The notes beneath the pieces are model-generated. The model saw only the letters and a program-made list of their open reading frames with translations. It did not search any database and had not been told where the DNA came from. Below are positions 1 to 14,500 of a stretch of DNA of 64,000 nt, in pieces; position 1 is the first letter of the stretch; each line of letters begins with the position of its first letter. The DNA is from Dermatophagoides farinae (taxonomy: Eukaryota; Arthropoda; Arachnida; Sarcoptiformes; Pyroglyphidae): contig NC_134686.1 of NCBI RefSeq assembly GCF_024713945.1, positions 1,264,001 through 1,328,000 of the forward strand. Reading direction: 5' to 3'. Position numbers and translations under genes: made by a program.

Positions 1-3000
1 ACAACAACAACAACAACAAGTGTAAATGATCAAAAATCAAAGAAATTTGATTGATCAAATATTGATGATGATGATGATACCTATATGGTTAGGAGAGTAT
101 ATATCAATAACATTACTAATTCTATCCCAATAAAATGAAAGATCAAGCAAGAGTGAGTGAAATCTATTAATCAAATGTTTTTTCTTGTTTAATTGATGTC
201 AATGTGTAATATGTATGTGTGTGTATGTGTTTTTTAATTATTAATTTGATGTTAATGATGATAGAGAGTATAGAAATGTGTAATATATGTGTGTGTGTGT
301 GTATTTGGCAAACAACAATCGTAAATGGAACAAAAAAATTTTTTTTTCTGTGTTCCCAAAGGATCGATTTATCCAGTATTTTGTCTTTGAAAATTAATGT
401 TTTTGAACATTTAAACATTGTTTGTGTGTGTGTGTCATCAATTTTCAATTTTTTTTTTCATTTTCATTTGATAATTTTTTTTATCGATTGTTGTTGTTTT
501 GGTTGTTGTTGTTGTTGTTTTGGTTGTTGTTGTTACATATTCAACGGAAATAATTTCTATATATACTAGACTGCTGGATGCTGGTTTGTAATTTTTTTTT
601 TATTGATTATTATCATCCTGTTTCGGTGTTTGTGCTTGCGTGTGTGTAAAATCATCATTTACATCATCATCATCATCATCGTTTTGTTTATTTGCAGGAA
701 ATGATCTAATGATTCCCAAAAAAAAAATGTGATGACATTGACATTTATGAATTTTGTTTTTTTTGGCAGTTTTTTGCTTTGTTTATTTGTCGCAAAATGA
801 AAAGTTTGATAAATTTTCAAAATTTTAAATTTTCAAAGGTGATGCCATCACTTTGTTTGTGTGTGTATGTGTGCGTGGATTTCCAAACTTTAAATATTTA
901 TATTCACGGCTGTGATGTGTGTGTCGTTGTCATCATTGTATCAATTTCTTTTTTGTTGTTCACAGTGAATATGAATATGAATGAATGAATGAATGTGGCA
1001 TGATCAATGGTTGATGATTTGATGGTTTAATGCATTTATCTTTTACCATTTCTATCTGTGTTTTGTCAGTGTTGGTGTTGGTGTGTGTGTGTGTGTGTGA
1101 ATGTGCATAAGTTTATCACAAGTTTTTCGACATTTCAAACAAAATTTCTTTTTCTTTTTTTTCACAGAATCCATTTTATTCTTTATATTCTCTATAGATA
1201 TATGACACATACACACACACACACACAAAGACATTATCGCATTTTTATTTTTATATTTATATATAGAGAGCATTAAAGAATCATGTGTGTGTGTGTGTGT
1301 GATATCTGACCTCATCATCATCGTCGTTGTCGTTGTCTTTTTTTTTTTTTTTGTTTCAACTTAAGTTTTGTTCAATTCTAAATCATTTTTTTTTTTCTTT
1401 TTCTTATTCTTGAGCTGGAATATATACAATTCACACACGCATACACATATTGATAGTGGCAGCAGCAGAGAAAAAAAAGCATTACTCATATGTGTGGTGG
1501 TTGCTTTATTCTGGATGACAGAATCCAAATGTGTGTGTGTGTTTTTTTTTTGGCTTTCTACTGCTTTTAGTGGTTGGCTGTAATGTTTTTTTTTTTGCTT
1601 ATATTTGGAAATAAATTCTTATCACACACCAAGAATATTCTTATGAATTTTATATTCATAGTAGTAATTAATATATATTTAGGATTTATTATTATTATTT
1701 GGTTGAATAAAAAAAGAAAAAGAAACGAAATTTATGAATCATGAAAAAATTCTCCTGTGAATTCAAGAGAGAGAGATTTATAACAATAATAATTCTTTGG
1801 ATGAACTTTGAGCTTTTTTTTCCTCCAGTGATCGATAGTGTGTGTGTGTGTTTCATTATCGGTAATGAAAGAATTTTGTTTTTTTTTTTTTGTTGCTTCT
1901 CATTGGATCAACATATGCAGCAATTTTGCTTTTCATTTTTTGTTGTTGTAGTTGTTGTTGTTGTTGTTGTTGCTCTGTATCATTTTGTCAACCTTGACGA
2001 ATTTTGATGATGATGATGATGATGATTTTTTTTTCGTGTATACATGTGCTGGTTGTTTGTTCGGTGGTTGGAAAAAAAATTTGCAAATAGTTGTAGTAAA
2101 CAGAAAGTATGTCATTTGAAAATCTAAAATCGATCAAACACACACACACACACACACACACATGTTTTTTGCACATAAACAAACACAAACACAATTTGTT
2201 TATGGTTCTCGGTTCTCTATGGCTGAATTTTTTTTTCCCCATTTTCTAGGCCAGAGGTTATATTGATGAAATGAATTTTTTGGTTTTGGTTTTCGTCATC
2301 ACCATGTTGTTTTCTTTTTACTGCAAGGGTCACTTGCCATAATTCATAATTCAATTTTTTTTCCTGTCTTTGTGTGTGTGTGTGTGTTTGATCGATTTTT
2401 ATCTAAATTCTCTCTGTCTCTCTCTCTCTCTCTCGCTCTCCACAACTTTTTTTCCCTTTGTGGTTGATGGTTATATTCGCTTGAGAATTTTTATTATTAA
2501 TAATAATGTTTGTCACATGGGATGTTTATGAAAATATACTGATAATGATGATGATGATGATGTGATAACATGGTTAGTAGTCATTCATCGCATTCAATTC
2601 AAAATGGTATATGGTATGGTATTTTGTTTTGGAACATCTCTATCAATAACCGATGGCGAGAGCAAGAGACAGTGAAAACGACCATATATTTACAATATTC
2701 GTTTACGCATTCTTTTTTTTTGTTCGCTGTTGCTGCTGAATTTTTTTTTTTTTTTTTTGATATCTTTATTCGATTGGAATGTTTTGTTGTCCTATTGCCA
2801 TTTTCATTCCATTCCATTCAGCCATTCAGCTAGTCAGTAAATTATTGTTTTCTCTTTTGTTAGGTTGTGTTTGGCTAGTAAATTTATTATCCGATTTTTT
2901 TCCCCGTCTTCTTTTTTCAAATCAATAAACGAATCTATCGCATATGCGATTCTCTTTGTTTTTTTTTTTTTTTGAATACAGAATACAGATGATGCGCCAT

Positions 3001-6000
3001 CTATAGGTAAGAATTGAATCAATTTATGATTAAATCGACTCTTCCTATTTTTAAAGTTTATATATGGTAATTTTTTTTTACGATTCTAGATTGGAACAAT
3101 GGGTCAATGGACTTTATCAATCTTTTTATTTTTTGGGGTTCCATTTTCAAACAACCGAGAATTTTATCGGATTGAAATTTGATTATCAACACACACATAC
3201 ACACACACACAATCCATCGATTGCAAATAGCCATTTGATTATCTCTCTCGTTCTTTTTGGGTGAATATTTTCGGGTTTTGATTTGATCATTGTACACAAT
3301 TGTGGATACAATTCACTACTCTATAGAGTGTCTAGACTATAGAAAACTGAAAATGTCAATTTAGTTTTTACTGGGTTATTTTACACGTTGAATGGATTTA
3401 TTATATACAACCACACACAGACTTTATTTGTCTTTTGTTTTCTGTTGCAAACAAACAAACAAACAAACAAGCAGTTAGCCATACTACAACTAGAGATCTT
3501 TTTTTTTTGTTTTTTTGTTTTTAATTTTCTTAAAAGCATTCATTTTCATTGAAAAAAATGTATACAGATCTTCCAATGAATGGAACTCAACTTTTTTTTT
3601 GCTGTTTTGATTATATAAACAGAATCCATCAGGCCATGTCCAATATAACGTGTTGTTATTTATCATTTTATATGTGTACTATATGGGTTTTATATTGAGA
3701 GAGAGAGAAAGAGAGAGACAGATGAACGAAACAACGATGCTACTTATGGTCAAAACAGAAAAAAATGATTCTTTTTTTTTTGATTAAAATTTTTTTTTTT
3801 TGAATGAAAAAAAAATGTAAATGCGAGGGCGATTGATTGGTTGTTTAGTTTTGTTTTTTTTTCAATTTTCTTCTTTTTTTTTCCTTCCACCGGAACTTGA
3901 AAATGAATTAAATTTTCTTTCAATCGAATACTGATGAAGATGATGATGATGATGATTATAGGTTTTGAAGCCGGTTTGTTGTTTGTTTGTTTCTGTTTTT
4001 AACTTTTCATCACTGATTTATCTTTGAATAAAAAATGATGATGATGATGATGATATATCATCATCATCCGATCAGTGTAACAACAAAAATTCGAACGAAT
4101 TACATTTTTTTTTTTTTTTTTGCTGTTTCATTTATCAGAAAAAAAAATTCAGGCATCCCACGCATAGATGACGTTATGATGATGATGAGCAACTCCTATT
4201 TTAGGTTCGTTTTTTTCTTGCCTTTATCTTGTATGAAGAGATTTTGTTTTTTTTTGTTGTTGTTGTTGATGATGAAGATAATTCCATACTTTATTTTTAT
4301 ATACACATATTATCTCAAAGATGATATCGGTATTTGTGGTGAATTCTTCCTATTTTTTTCTGTTCATCGTCGTCGTCGTCGTCGTCATTGTTGATTTATT
4401 TAAAAAAATTTTTTTTTTGGTGTTGGTGGTGGTATGTATATGATGATGATGATGATGATGATATCCTGTTTTGTCTTGTCTGTCATTTTCAATTTCAATT
4501 TCATCATCATCATCATCACCATCATCATCAATTCTACTGAAAATGTTAAAAAACAACCAAAATGGTTGTGTGGCGTGGCTGCCAATCTGTAATACTGTTT
4601 TTTGTTTATATGTTATGTTACCATGTTCGTTGATGATGATGATGATGATATTGATGATGTATGTATGTGTGTCGGCGTCGTCGTCGTCGTCGTTGTCGTT
4701 GCTAGTGTATTTGTATGTGTGTGTGTAGGATGATTGGGCTCGACAACCATTTGATTCGTTTGTTCATTTCATATATTTCATTTTATTATTCCATTCCATT
4801 AAAAACGCTAAAGTTTTTTTTTATATATCGTTTCGATTGATGGTTATAGTGTAGTCATCATGATCATCATCATTATGGATTGTTGAAATAGAATTTTCTA
4901 TTTGAATGATAATCATGGTGGTAGAAATAATTTTTTTTCGAAATTTGGCGCCAAATTTTTATGTTTTCCTATTGATTATTAATTGATTTTTTTTCGTGAT
5001 TAATTTAATTTGTGGAATTTGTACTTTGTCGGTGTCGGTGTGTGTGTGTGTATGTGTGTTTGTTGCATATAAATTGTGATTCTGGTGTAATGCATGACGA
5101 CTGCTTGCATGATTCTACCGTTATTTTTTTTTGATGATTTGAAATTTTTTTTTTCAATCTAATTTTGTTGTTTTTTTTTGTTTTTCATCACTGCCACTAC
5201 TACTACTGCCACAAATTCTGATATTCGAATAAACAGAATCGAACAAATTGATGTGATTGGATTTTTATTTGTCTGCATGAATTCCACACACACACAAACG
5301 CATTGACCAATTCATGGCAATGATCATTTGGGGAAATTCTAACGACTACTGGCTAATAAGAATCGGTGAAAAAAACAAACCAAAACAAAAAAAACACGCC
5401 ATTCTTTTATTGGTAGGTGGAAAAAAAATTTTTTTGTCTTTTTTTTAATTATGCACAGATTTATGAAATGAGAACAAAATTGAAATTGAAATTCAAATTT
5501 TTTTGCTGTAGTGTGAATTTCCTAGTTTTTGAGTAGTTGAATATAGGATGCACTTTTGGATGCAGTTTTTTTTCATGAAAAAAAATTTCTGTGTTTTCAT
5601 ATGTTTAATGACTCGTTATCAAACCATGATGATGATCATCATCATTATTTTTGAATCTTCACTTATTTTTTCCATGGTGATAATGATGATTACCATTTGT
5701 GGCGGCGGTGGCGGTTAGACACACACACACACACACGGTTTTTGCCGTCGTCGTCAGGGTGATTTTGCCAGTACTTTATGGATCATCATCATCATCATTT
5801 TTTTAATGATGCTTATTAGATCTAAAAGCAAAAAAAAAAAATTTTTTGTGATCTTTTTCCGAAATTTTCAACCGGAATATTTTTATGTTTTTTTGTTGTT
5901 GTTGTCGTTGTTGTTGTTGTTATTGTTGTTGTTGAAATTGAAATGTTATGATGAAAGGATGCAAAGAGAGAAACCATAAGGTCACAATTTCATTGTTGAA

Positions 6001-7100
6001 AAATTCATATTTCATATTAGATTTGTCGGTCTATTCTTTGTTTGTTGCCGCTGTCGTTATTTTTATTGTGTGTGTGTGTGTGCGTGTGCATGTCTTTTGA
6101 GCATTTCCTCCATTTTTTTTTTATTCTGTTTATTGTTTTGTTCCAACAGCCAAAAAACAACAATGACAACAACAACAACAATGACAAATTAACAGCACAG
6201 CATAGAAAAAAATCAAATGATTACCCCCTTTGTCGCTGTTTTCAGATCCATATGTGGTATATATAATCATCATCATGTTTGTTGATCATCCAAAATATGG
6301 ACAAACATTTGATGATGATGATGGGTCATTTATATGGTTAATAATAATAAAATAAAAATAAAAAGTTTTGGTCATCATTATAATCATGATTATGATGATG
6401 ATGATTATTATTATCACACCTAATAAATTTTTCATTCAATTCCGATGGTTAATGGCTGTAATATTTGCATCATTATCATCATTATCATCATAGCCAAACT
6501 ATTTGGCTATTTATTATTGTTAATATTTGTTGTTTGTTTGATTTTCATATTGTCCAAATATCATTATATCGATATATTGATAATGATATACGTTGTCCAA
6601 TATATTCTTCTTCTTTTTCTTTCCACTGATGATAATATCCATAATATATATAATTCATGCCTTATTTGACAATTTCAAATATTTCTTAATTTTTGTTTAT
6701 AATACATTATTGGCTAGCACATTATCACATTCATTCATTCATTCATTCATTTATTGTGCGTCTTATTCAACTGAATTTTTTTTGTCGTTGTCGTTGTTTG
6801 GATGATTTGGATGATAATGACCATCAAAATGAAGCAATCCGTGTGTGTGTGTGTGTGTGTGTGTGAAAAAACACGTCTTTTTCGGCGACCATTTCCAAAG
6901 ATGGAAATTTTTTCCGTTTTTTTTTTGCATTCTTTTTTCTTTTTTAGCTAATTTTTCTCATTTAGATTTTCTTTTTCTTTTTCTTTGCCATTTTCTTCTT
7001 CTTACACCGACACAAATTTTGTGAATGAAAATTTAAAATTCCAATTTGGATCTTGTCGTTTTTTTTCAGTTTTTTGTTTTGTTTTGTTCATTCATGGATT

Positions 7101-7134
<34 letters not shown>

Positions 7135-7517
7135 CGTTTTTGCTAATGAAATGGCATTTTTTTTTTCTTTCATTCTCTTTTTAATTGTACACCTTTTTTT
7201 CTATTTGTTTTTTGTTGTTGTTGTTTGACTATTTATGGTTCGAAAGAGTGGTGGTGGTGGTAGTCGTGGCGTTGTTGTTGTGTAGCCGAAACATATATAT
7301 GGTGTCAATCAAAATGGTATTATTATGATGATGATGATGATGATGCCCACGTTTTTACCTCGAAAAAAATTTTTTTCATTTCATTTCATTTCATCATTGC
7401 TAAAAATTTTCTTATCTGTTTTTGTGTATGGTTTTCTTTCTCTTTTTCTTATTTTTTTTTTTCGTTATCAAAATTCTCTCTCTCTCTCTCTTTCCATTTG
7501 ATTTCTTTTCTGTACTG

Positions 7518-7518
<1 letters not shown>

Positions 7519-7581
<63 letters not shown>
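7519..7581 (+). repeat. (AC)n microsatellite, 63 bases
   Basis: An uninterrupted dinucleotide array, the longest perfect AC/GT tract noticed in the window. Confidence 0.95.
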
Positions 7582-7582
<1 letters not shown>

Positions 7583-10500
7583 GATGTTTACGTTTATATA
7601 TTAGTATGATGATGATGTTTGCATTGATTGTTGCAAATTTCTCCTCTGCAAAAAAATATACGTTATGTTTGCCAATTTCCGGCGGCCATCAAATTTTTTC
7701 TGTGTTGTGTGTTTGTATACATCATTTTCATTTTGGACATGTGTTTGTCTTCAATTGTTGTGTGTGTGTGTGTGTATGATCCTAATTCGGTGGTGATCCA
7801 AACGATATTTGATTGATATTTGGATCACATTAAAAAAAAACACGTATTCATTCATTCATTCATGTCTTGATCATTTCATCATTTTTTTTATATTCAACTA
7901 TTAGGTGAGTGTTTTTTAAAACTTTTTATTTCAAGTTAATCATTCTGGTTTATCATCATCAATAATATCCAATGTTTGTGTGTGTGTCTATGTGTGTGTG
8001 TTTGACCTGAATTTTTTTTCTTTTCTTCCCTTGAACGAATTTTTTTTTGTGTTTTTTTTTATTCGTTTCTTTAAAATCGTCGTCGTCGCCATCTTCGTTT
8101 GCCTTGTGTGTGTGTGTGTATGTCGTCGATTTCAGTGTTGTTGTTTGCCAAAAAAAAAATTGCTTTTCCTTTTCTATTTCACTGAATAAATGAATGAATG
8201 TAGAGCTTAATGGCAAAAAGAAAAAAAAAATCTAATTTTTGATGCCAAGAAAAGAAAAAAAAAGAAACCAGATTTGTTGAAAACAAAAACGAGAAGAAAA
8301 AAAAAACACACACACACAACCGAATCTAGAACTTTGTCTGATTCTAATTCTATGCCTGTCTTGTAATTCATAGTTTGACATATCACTAGCTACTTTGGAA
8401 TAGAAAAAAAAATTTTGGAATAGATTTTTTTTTCGTTCAAGAATATCTCTGTGTGTGTGTTAATGTTTTTTCCGTTAATTTTATTCTAAAATTAACACAC
8501 ACACACTAACACTTTGTTGTTGTTGTTGTTGTTTGTTGGTTTTTGGGTGACATTTTTTTTCATTTTTCTTAAAATTTCCAATTTTACATTTTCAATGTGT
8601 GTGTGTGTGTGTGTGTAGGCGGCTTGTTTGTTCACACAACCTGAATTTTTGTTTTTTGTTTTTTAAACAGTTTGTCCTCAAAAAAAAACAAAAACAAAAA
8701 CAAAAGTTTCACTAGTTTATTGAAAATTGCCCTGTGTGTGTGTGTACGTTTGTTTATTGGTAGAAAAATACCGACTTTTCATTCCAGTTATTTTTACCGG
8801 TGAATTGTTTGTTTGTTTATCGATTGATTTGCTTGAATCGATGATCACGATGATGATGATTATCGATTAATTCATTGTATGACATGATTATTTATCAATC
8901 ATTTGGCGTGAGTATACCATATATTTCATTTCATTTTCATTTTTTCGCTTTGTCATTTTTTTTTCTTCCACATGGAAACCATAACCATAACTAAAATCAA
9001 AATTACAAATGATCAACAACAACAACAACAACAAATCATATTTTGCCTTGTGAATGAATTTAATTTTTTCAATTTCCGTTTATAATACATGATGATGATG
9101 ATTGATTTTGGTATGAAAGAATAAAAGAAAAAATCCATAGATTTCATTTCATTTACCATCATCATCATCATTAATATATGAGAATTTTTTTTTTTGCATG
9201 CAGTGATGATGATGATTATTCTGTTTCCAGAATTTTTTTTTTTTTTATTAATTTTTTTTTCAACAAAAGAATATTATTTCCTCACTTGTACAATCATCAC
9301 TACCATTACAATGGATTGTGAATTTTTTTTTCTCTCTCTCTCTCTATTCTCTTTACAAACCATAAACATGAATCAAATTTAAATTCAATTCAATTGAATT
9401 GAATATGAAAAAAAGCCTAACCCATTTTTGTTATTTCTAACCAGAGAATGAAAAAAAATTGAATTGAATTAACTTTTAAAGCATTAAAATTGAAAAATTG
9501 AAATGATGATGATGATGATGATGATTTAATTCATAATTTTATAAATTTGTCTTTGTGTGTGTGTGTGTGTGTGGGGAGTCTGCATATTGCTTTTGTTGTT
9601 GTTGTGTGTGTGTGGATGCTAATAAAATTATCTCATCGACCCCATAACATGACGAAGATGAAGAAAAAAAAATAATCAAAAATTATGATGATGATGATGA
9701 TGATGATAATCAAACTAGACAAGTATAATGGTGAATAATAATCATAATTTATAGCGATAGCTACAATAACAACAGCAGCAATTTCGCGTAGGATTTTTTG
9801 TTTTCTTCAACGCCCATTGAATTTACATTTTTGGTCTTTTTTTATTCCAGAACAAAACCAAAAAAAAATAAGATTCATTCGACAAGACATTTCGATCATC
9901 ATCATTATATCTTTCAGGTTTTTTTTTATATATATAGATAAAAATTGCCAACTTGTGTTGAAATAGCATCATTTTTTTTGTGTGTATGTGTGACATATAC
10001 CCTCAATGGATAGATGGATGGTTGGGATATATATTGTTTCCGATTCGAATGTCTTTTCATTTGCTATTTCCTTTTTTTGTTTTTTGTTTGCCAATTCATT
10101 CATTCATCCATGATCTATTGTACCGTTTTTTTTTGCCATTTTTGCTCTCCATTCTCATTTTGTTGATCGTTTCCGATCGATTCGATGCGATTTTGTCATT
10201 TGATTTTTTTTTTGCTGTTGTTGAATGAATTTCCATGATTTTTTTGTTTTGTTTTGTTTGGATGAAGACCGTTGTGAATTGAATCCAGGGTCTGGGGCCA
10301 TTTTTTTTTGTTACCATTCGAAATGCTGTTGGTTGGTTGGTCGATGATGATGACAAGTCAAAAAAAATGTCTATTTTTTCGACTATCCATTTTCTAGACA
10401 TGAAAAAAACCCTCGCGATCATGGAACCATCATCATCATCGTCGGAAAAAATGTTTTGATTGATTTTGTTTCAATTTTCGATGCTGTTTTTATTCCTGCC

Positions 10501-11500
10501 TTTTCATGTCTGCCTGTCTTTTTTTTGGATCTTTGTTGGTTCATTTCATTTCAATCGTCGTTTCACATTGATCCACTCATCACTTTTCAATTTAGTCATC
10601 CAAAAAACAACAACAACAACAACAACATCGCTATATTCTTGTTCGATTAACACACACACACATGCACGACCATCAAATATCCATCAGTCATCGATGATGA
10701 TCAATGTTGATGATGCTCTGAAAGTAAGAAGCAAAAAAAAAACAAAACCATTTTAACATGTGTATCATTCATTCATTCATTCATTCATAAAAAAAGAGAT
10801 CACAGAATTACATTATACTTGTCATCGATGGATTCTGTTTTTTCTTTTCTCTTTTTCTCATTTTTTTTATACAAACATTTTCTTTGGGATTTTTTTTTCT
10901 TCACTCTTGTATCATCATCAAAATCTGTCTAACTTTTTTTTTTGCTGTTTATTCTGTCTGATTATTTGCTGTTGTTGCTGCCCATTCAGACATCTTTCAG
11001 TTGGCTGATTCGAAATTTGAGTTTTTTTTTTTTTGCTTTTTTGCTTCTCACTTGCTCTTGTTTCTTCGATTTTCCGATTCGTATGATTCTTGACGACGAC
11101 GACGACGACAACAACAACAACGATGGGCAACCAATGAATAAGCAAAACTTGGCTCTTAATGTTTCTGAATGATTATGATACATTTGCTTGTTTGCTTGCT
11201 TGCATATATTGCAATCATTCTGTTGTGTTCAATTCCTTTAAGTGCATTGGCCAGAATTATAGCAGCAGCAGCAGCAACAAAAAAAAGGACCAATCCCATC
11301 ATCATCATGGCCCTCGATCAATGTATCATTTCCTTTTTATTATTATATGGCTATGAAACTATGGCCACTTTTTTTTGTTGCTTTGCTTTGTTCTTGTTGT
11401 TTGTTAATTGATTGGCTGTTGAAAGTTTTTTTTTTGCTGGATGGATGGATGGATGGATGGATATATACCCGAGAATATAAAAAAAAATTGTGGATCGAGA

Positions 11501-11506
<6 letters not shown>

Positions 11507-11533
<27 letters not shown>
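11507..11533 (+). repeat. (TC)n microsatellite
   Basis: A perfect CT dinucleotide tract of about 27 bases in the talin upstream region. Confidence 0.9.
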
Positions 11534-14500
11534 GGCCATTAACTTTGTTGTTTTTCATTACATTCTCGGTCGATGAATTAATTATTTTGTTGTTGTTGTA
11601 GTTGTTGTTGTAACATCGTTTTTTTTCTTATTTATTGTCACACACTAAGCATAAACATTAGCAGCCAGTGGAGAGAGAGAGAGGGAAACTTTTTATTTTT
11701 TTTTTTTTGTTTCAGAATAATGATTCCAAGAGTCATTTAGGGTTTTTTTTTCGTTTGTTGTTGTCTTTGTTGTTGTTGTTGTTGTTGTTGACAATATTTT
11801 CACAACAACAACAACAACAACAATCGTTTTCTTAAATCTCATTATTTTCATCATCATGGGATGTGCATCTCTCATTATCAATGAATTTTGTTTTTTTTTT
11901 ATTCTCTTGGATCCGGCATTTATTTATCGACCAAAAAGAGAACAACAACAACAAAAAATTTGTCGCATTCAAAACTTTGAAGCCAAATTGTCGTCGTCAT
12001 CGTCATCGTCGTTATGACATGCCATTTCACGGGTGGACAACTACTACTATAATCGACCAATGTCATTGATGATGATGACAATGACCGAAGCCAAAATTTG
12101 ACGACCAAAAAAAAAATAAGAAAAAAATGACAATTTTCATTCCGTTTCCTTAATGATTGTCCATCGTTTTTTGTTGTTGTTGTTGTTGTTGTTATTGTCA
12201 ACAACCATTAAATGTACCAGAAAAAAAAATCAAATGGTCATTGTAAAAAAGATTTTGTGGCTTGTTCTTTTACCAATGACTGAACAGCCAGAAAAAATAA
12301 CCAAAAAAAACAGGACCCGATTCTTAAAATTTTCAGTAAAAAGAAATAAAAAAAAACAAAATTGTTTCATGATTCTTATATGAACTTGATGTGAAATTTA
12401 TATTCGGGCACCCGGATACACACACACACATACATATAAACAACCAGAATCCCTAACCCACAACTAGCATCATCAATTTCTTATTTTCATCATTCTTTTT
12501 TTCAACTTTAACTTTCGGGAAATGAGAAAAAAAAATTGTCATCATCATCATTACGCTAGTGGATTTTTTCTTTTTTTTTTGTCCCGAAAAAATGGATATT
12601 TCTTTTCGGATCATTTTTGTTGTTGTTTGTTGTTGTTTTTGTTGTTGTTGTTGGAAAATAAAAGCAATTCATCCGACTACCATTTTCAATGAACAACCGA
12701 CACCAAACATTGAATTCGTTGGATTCGTCATACACTCATTCGCATCAGTTGGCTTTTCATTTTTTTTCTCTCTCTCTCTCTCTTTCTCTCAATTTCACTA
12801 TGATTCTTTCCCGTTTATTTTTTTTCCAATTCTGTCTTCTTTTACCATTTCACCAAAAAAAACAATCTCATCGTATTCGTTTGTCATCATTTATTATCCA
12901 GCAGCAGCAGCAGCAGCTGTCCTTTTTTCGGTCTCTCTCTTTCTCTATTGTAGTATGTTGGATGGCATAGAAAGGGGTCTCTTCTTTATGAATTCTTCAT
13001 TGCTCGTGGTTTATTATTATCGTTTGTGATGAAAATGGAAATATTCGAATGAATTTCGTTGCTTGTTTTTATTTAATAGTTGATGCACATACACACACAC
13101 ACACACACACAAACAAAAACATCTCTGATGATTCTCTCTTCATTCATGGCTATTTAGCTCGTTTTTTTTTATTTCATCATAAAAATTCATTGATTTTCTG
13201 TTGTATCGTTGTTGTTGTTGTTGTTGATGTAATGGTCGATCACTTTTTTTTTGTTTATTACGCAACTGCAATTTGTTTTTTTTTGTTGAAATTGAGCGCA
13301 CCATTTCCGTTTCCTCTTATTTTTTTTCATTCGAATAATAAATTCTAGGAAAGAATCACGGTCGATGAACGATGAACGATGATGTTGATGATGATGAACG
13401 ATGTTGATGTTGATGCTGATGCTATTCTCATCTTTCACATCCGTATGGATCGTCTTGAAAAATTCTTGGGACACTTTGGTCTCCACACCGCCCTTAACGA
13501 AACCAAAAAAAAAACCAGAAAAAGAATCCGCCTTGTTTTTTTTTATTTGCTCATAAAATTCGATATAGTGTAACGTTTTGTTTTTTAAATGCATCTAATT
13601 TCATGTTTGTGTGTGTGTGTGTGATGGTGTGATTGAATATGTACCGCCCGTGTATATAAAACACACTAATGATTTTTTTTTCTACAAATACTTACGTTAT
13701 GTGTCTGAGAAATCTTTGCTCCCAAACGTACACACCGTATTTTTTTTGTTGGTTCCATCATTCCCTAATTCTTACTATATATATATACACACATGAATCT
13801 CAATACAGAAATTATTTATCCAATCATAAGTCGACAATCATCATGAATTGTGAATCGTGAATCGTTCCAGGATCACTACTATGTATGTGTGTGTGTGTTT
13901 TGTAATGTTCCAGCCCTATGCTATATTCGACTGTAATACCGTCCCAGAATTCTTTTTTCTTTTTTGATTTACCGTTGTCATGCGCTTTTAGTATCATTGA
14001 CACTACTATGTGTGTGTATGTGTGTGTTCATTTGATCTGGGATTTTTTTTTTTGGATTTGGTTCTAGATTCTTCTTGTATTCAAGAAATTTGTCCACTTG
14101 CATTTTTGATTGTGGTTGTTGTTGTTGATAATCATGGTAACACCATTTTTTTGTCTCGGTTTTTTTTCACCATTTCTTTTGCATGCACAAGAAAAACCAT
14201 TGAAATCTAATTGAATCATTTACAATTTTGATGCCGGTGGATTCGGTTGGTTGCCTGGTTTTTCTGAAAAAGATGACGAAAATAATTTTTCTCTATTTGC
14301 CCCAAATAAATGGATGATTTCAACATTGTTTTTGATGAATTTTCTATTTTTATAAATAAAAAATTCTTAATCATCATCATCATTATCACCACCATTTTTT
14401 CATTCATAAATTTCGATTCTACAATTTACAAATTGCAATTCTTAAAACGCCCACGATGATGATGATGATGATGGTGATGACAACGATGACTATTACTACT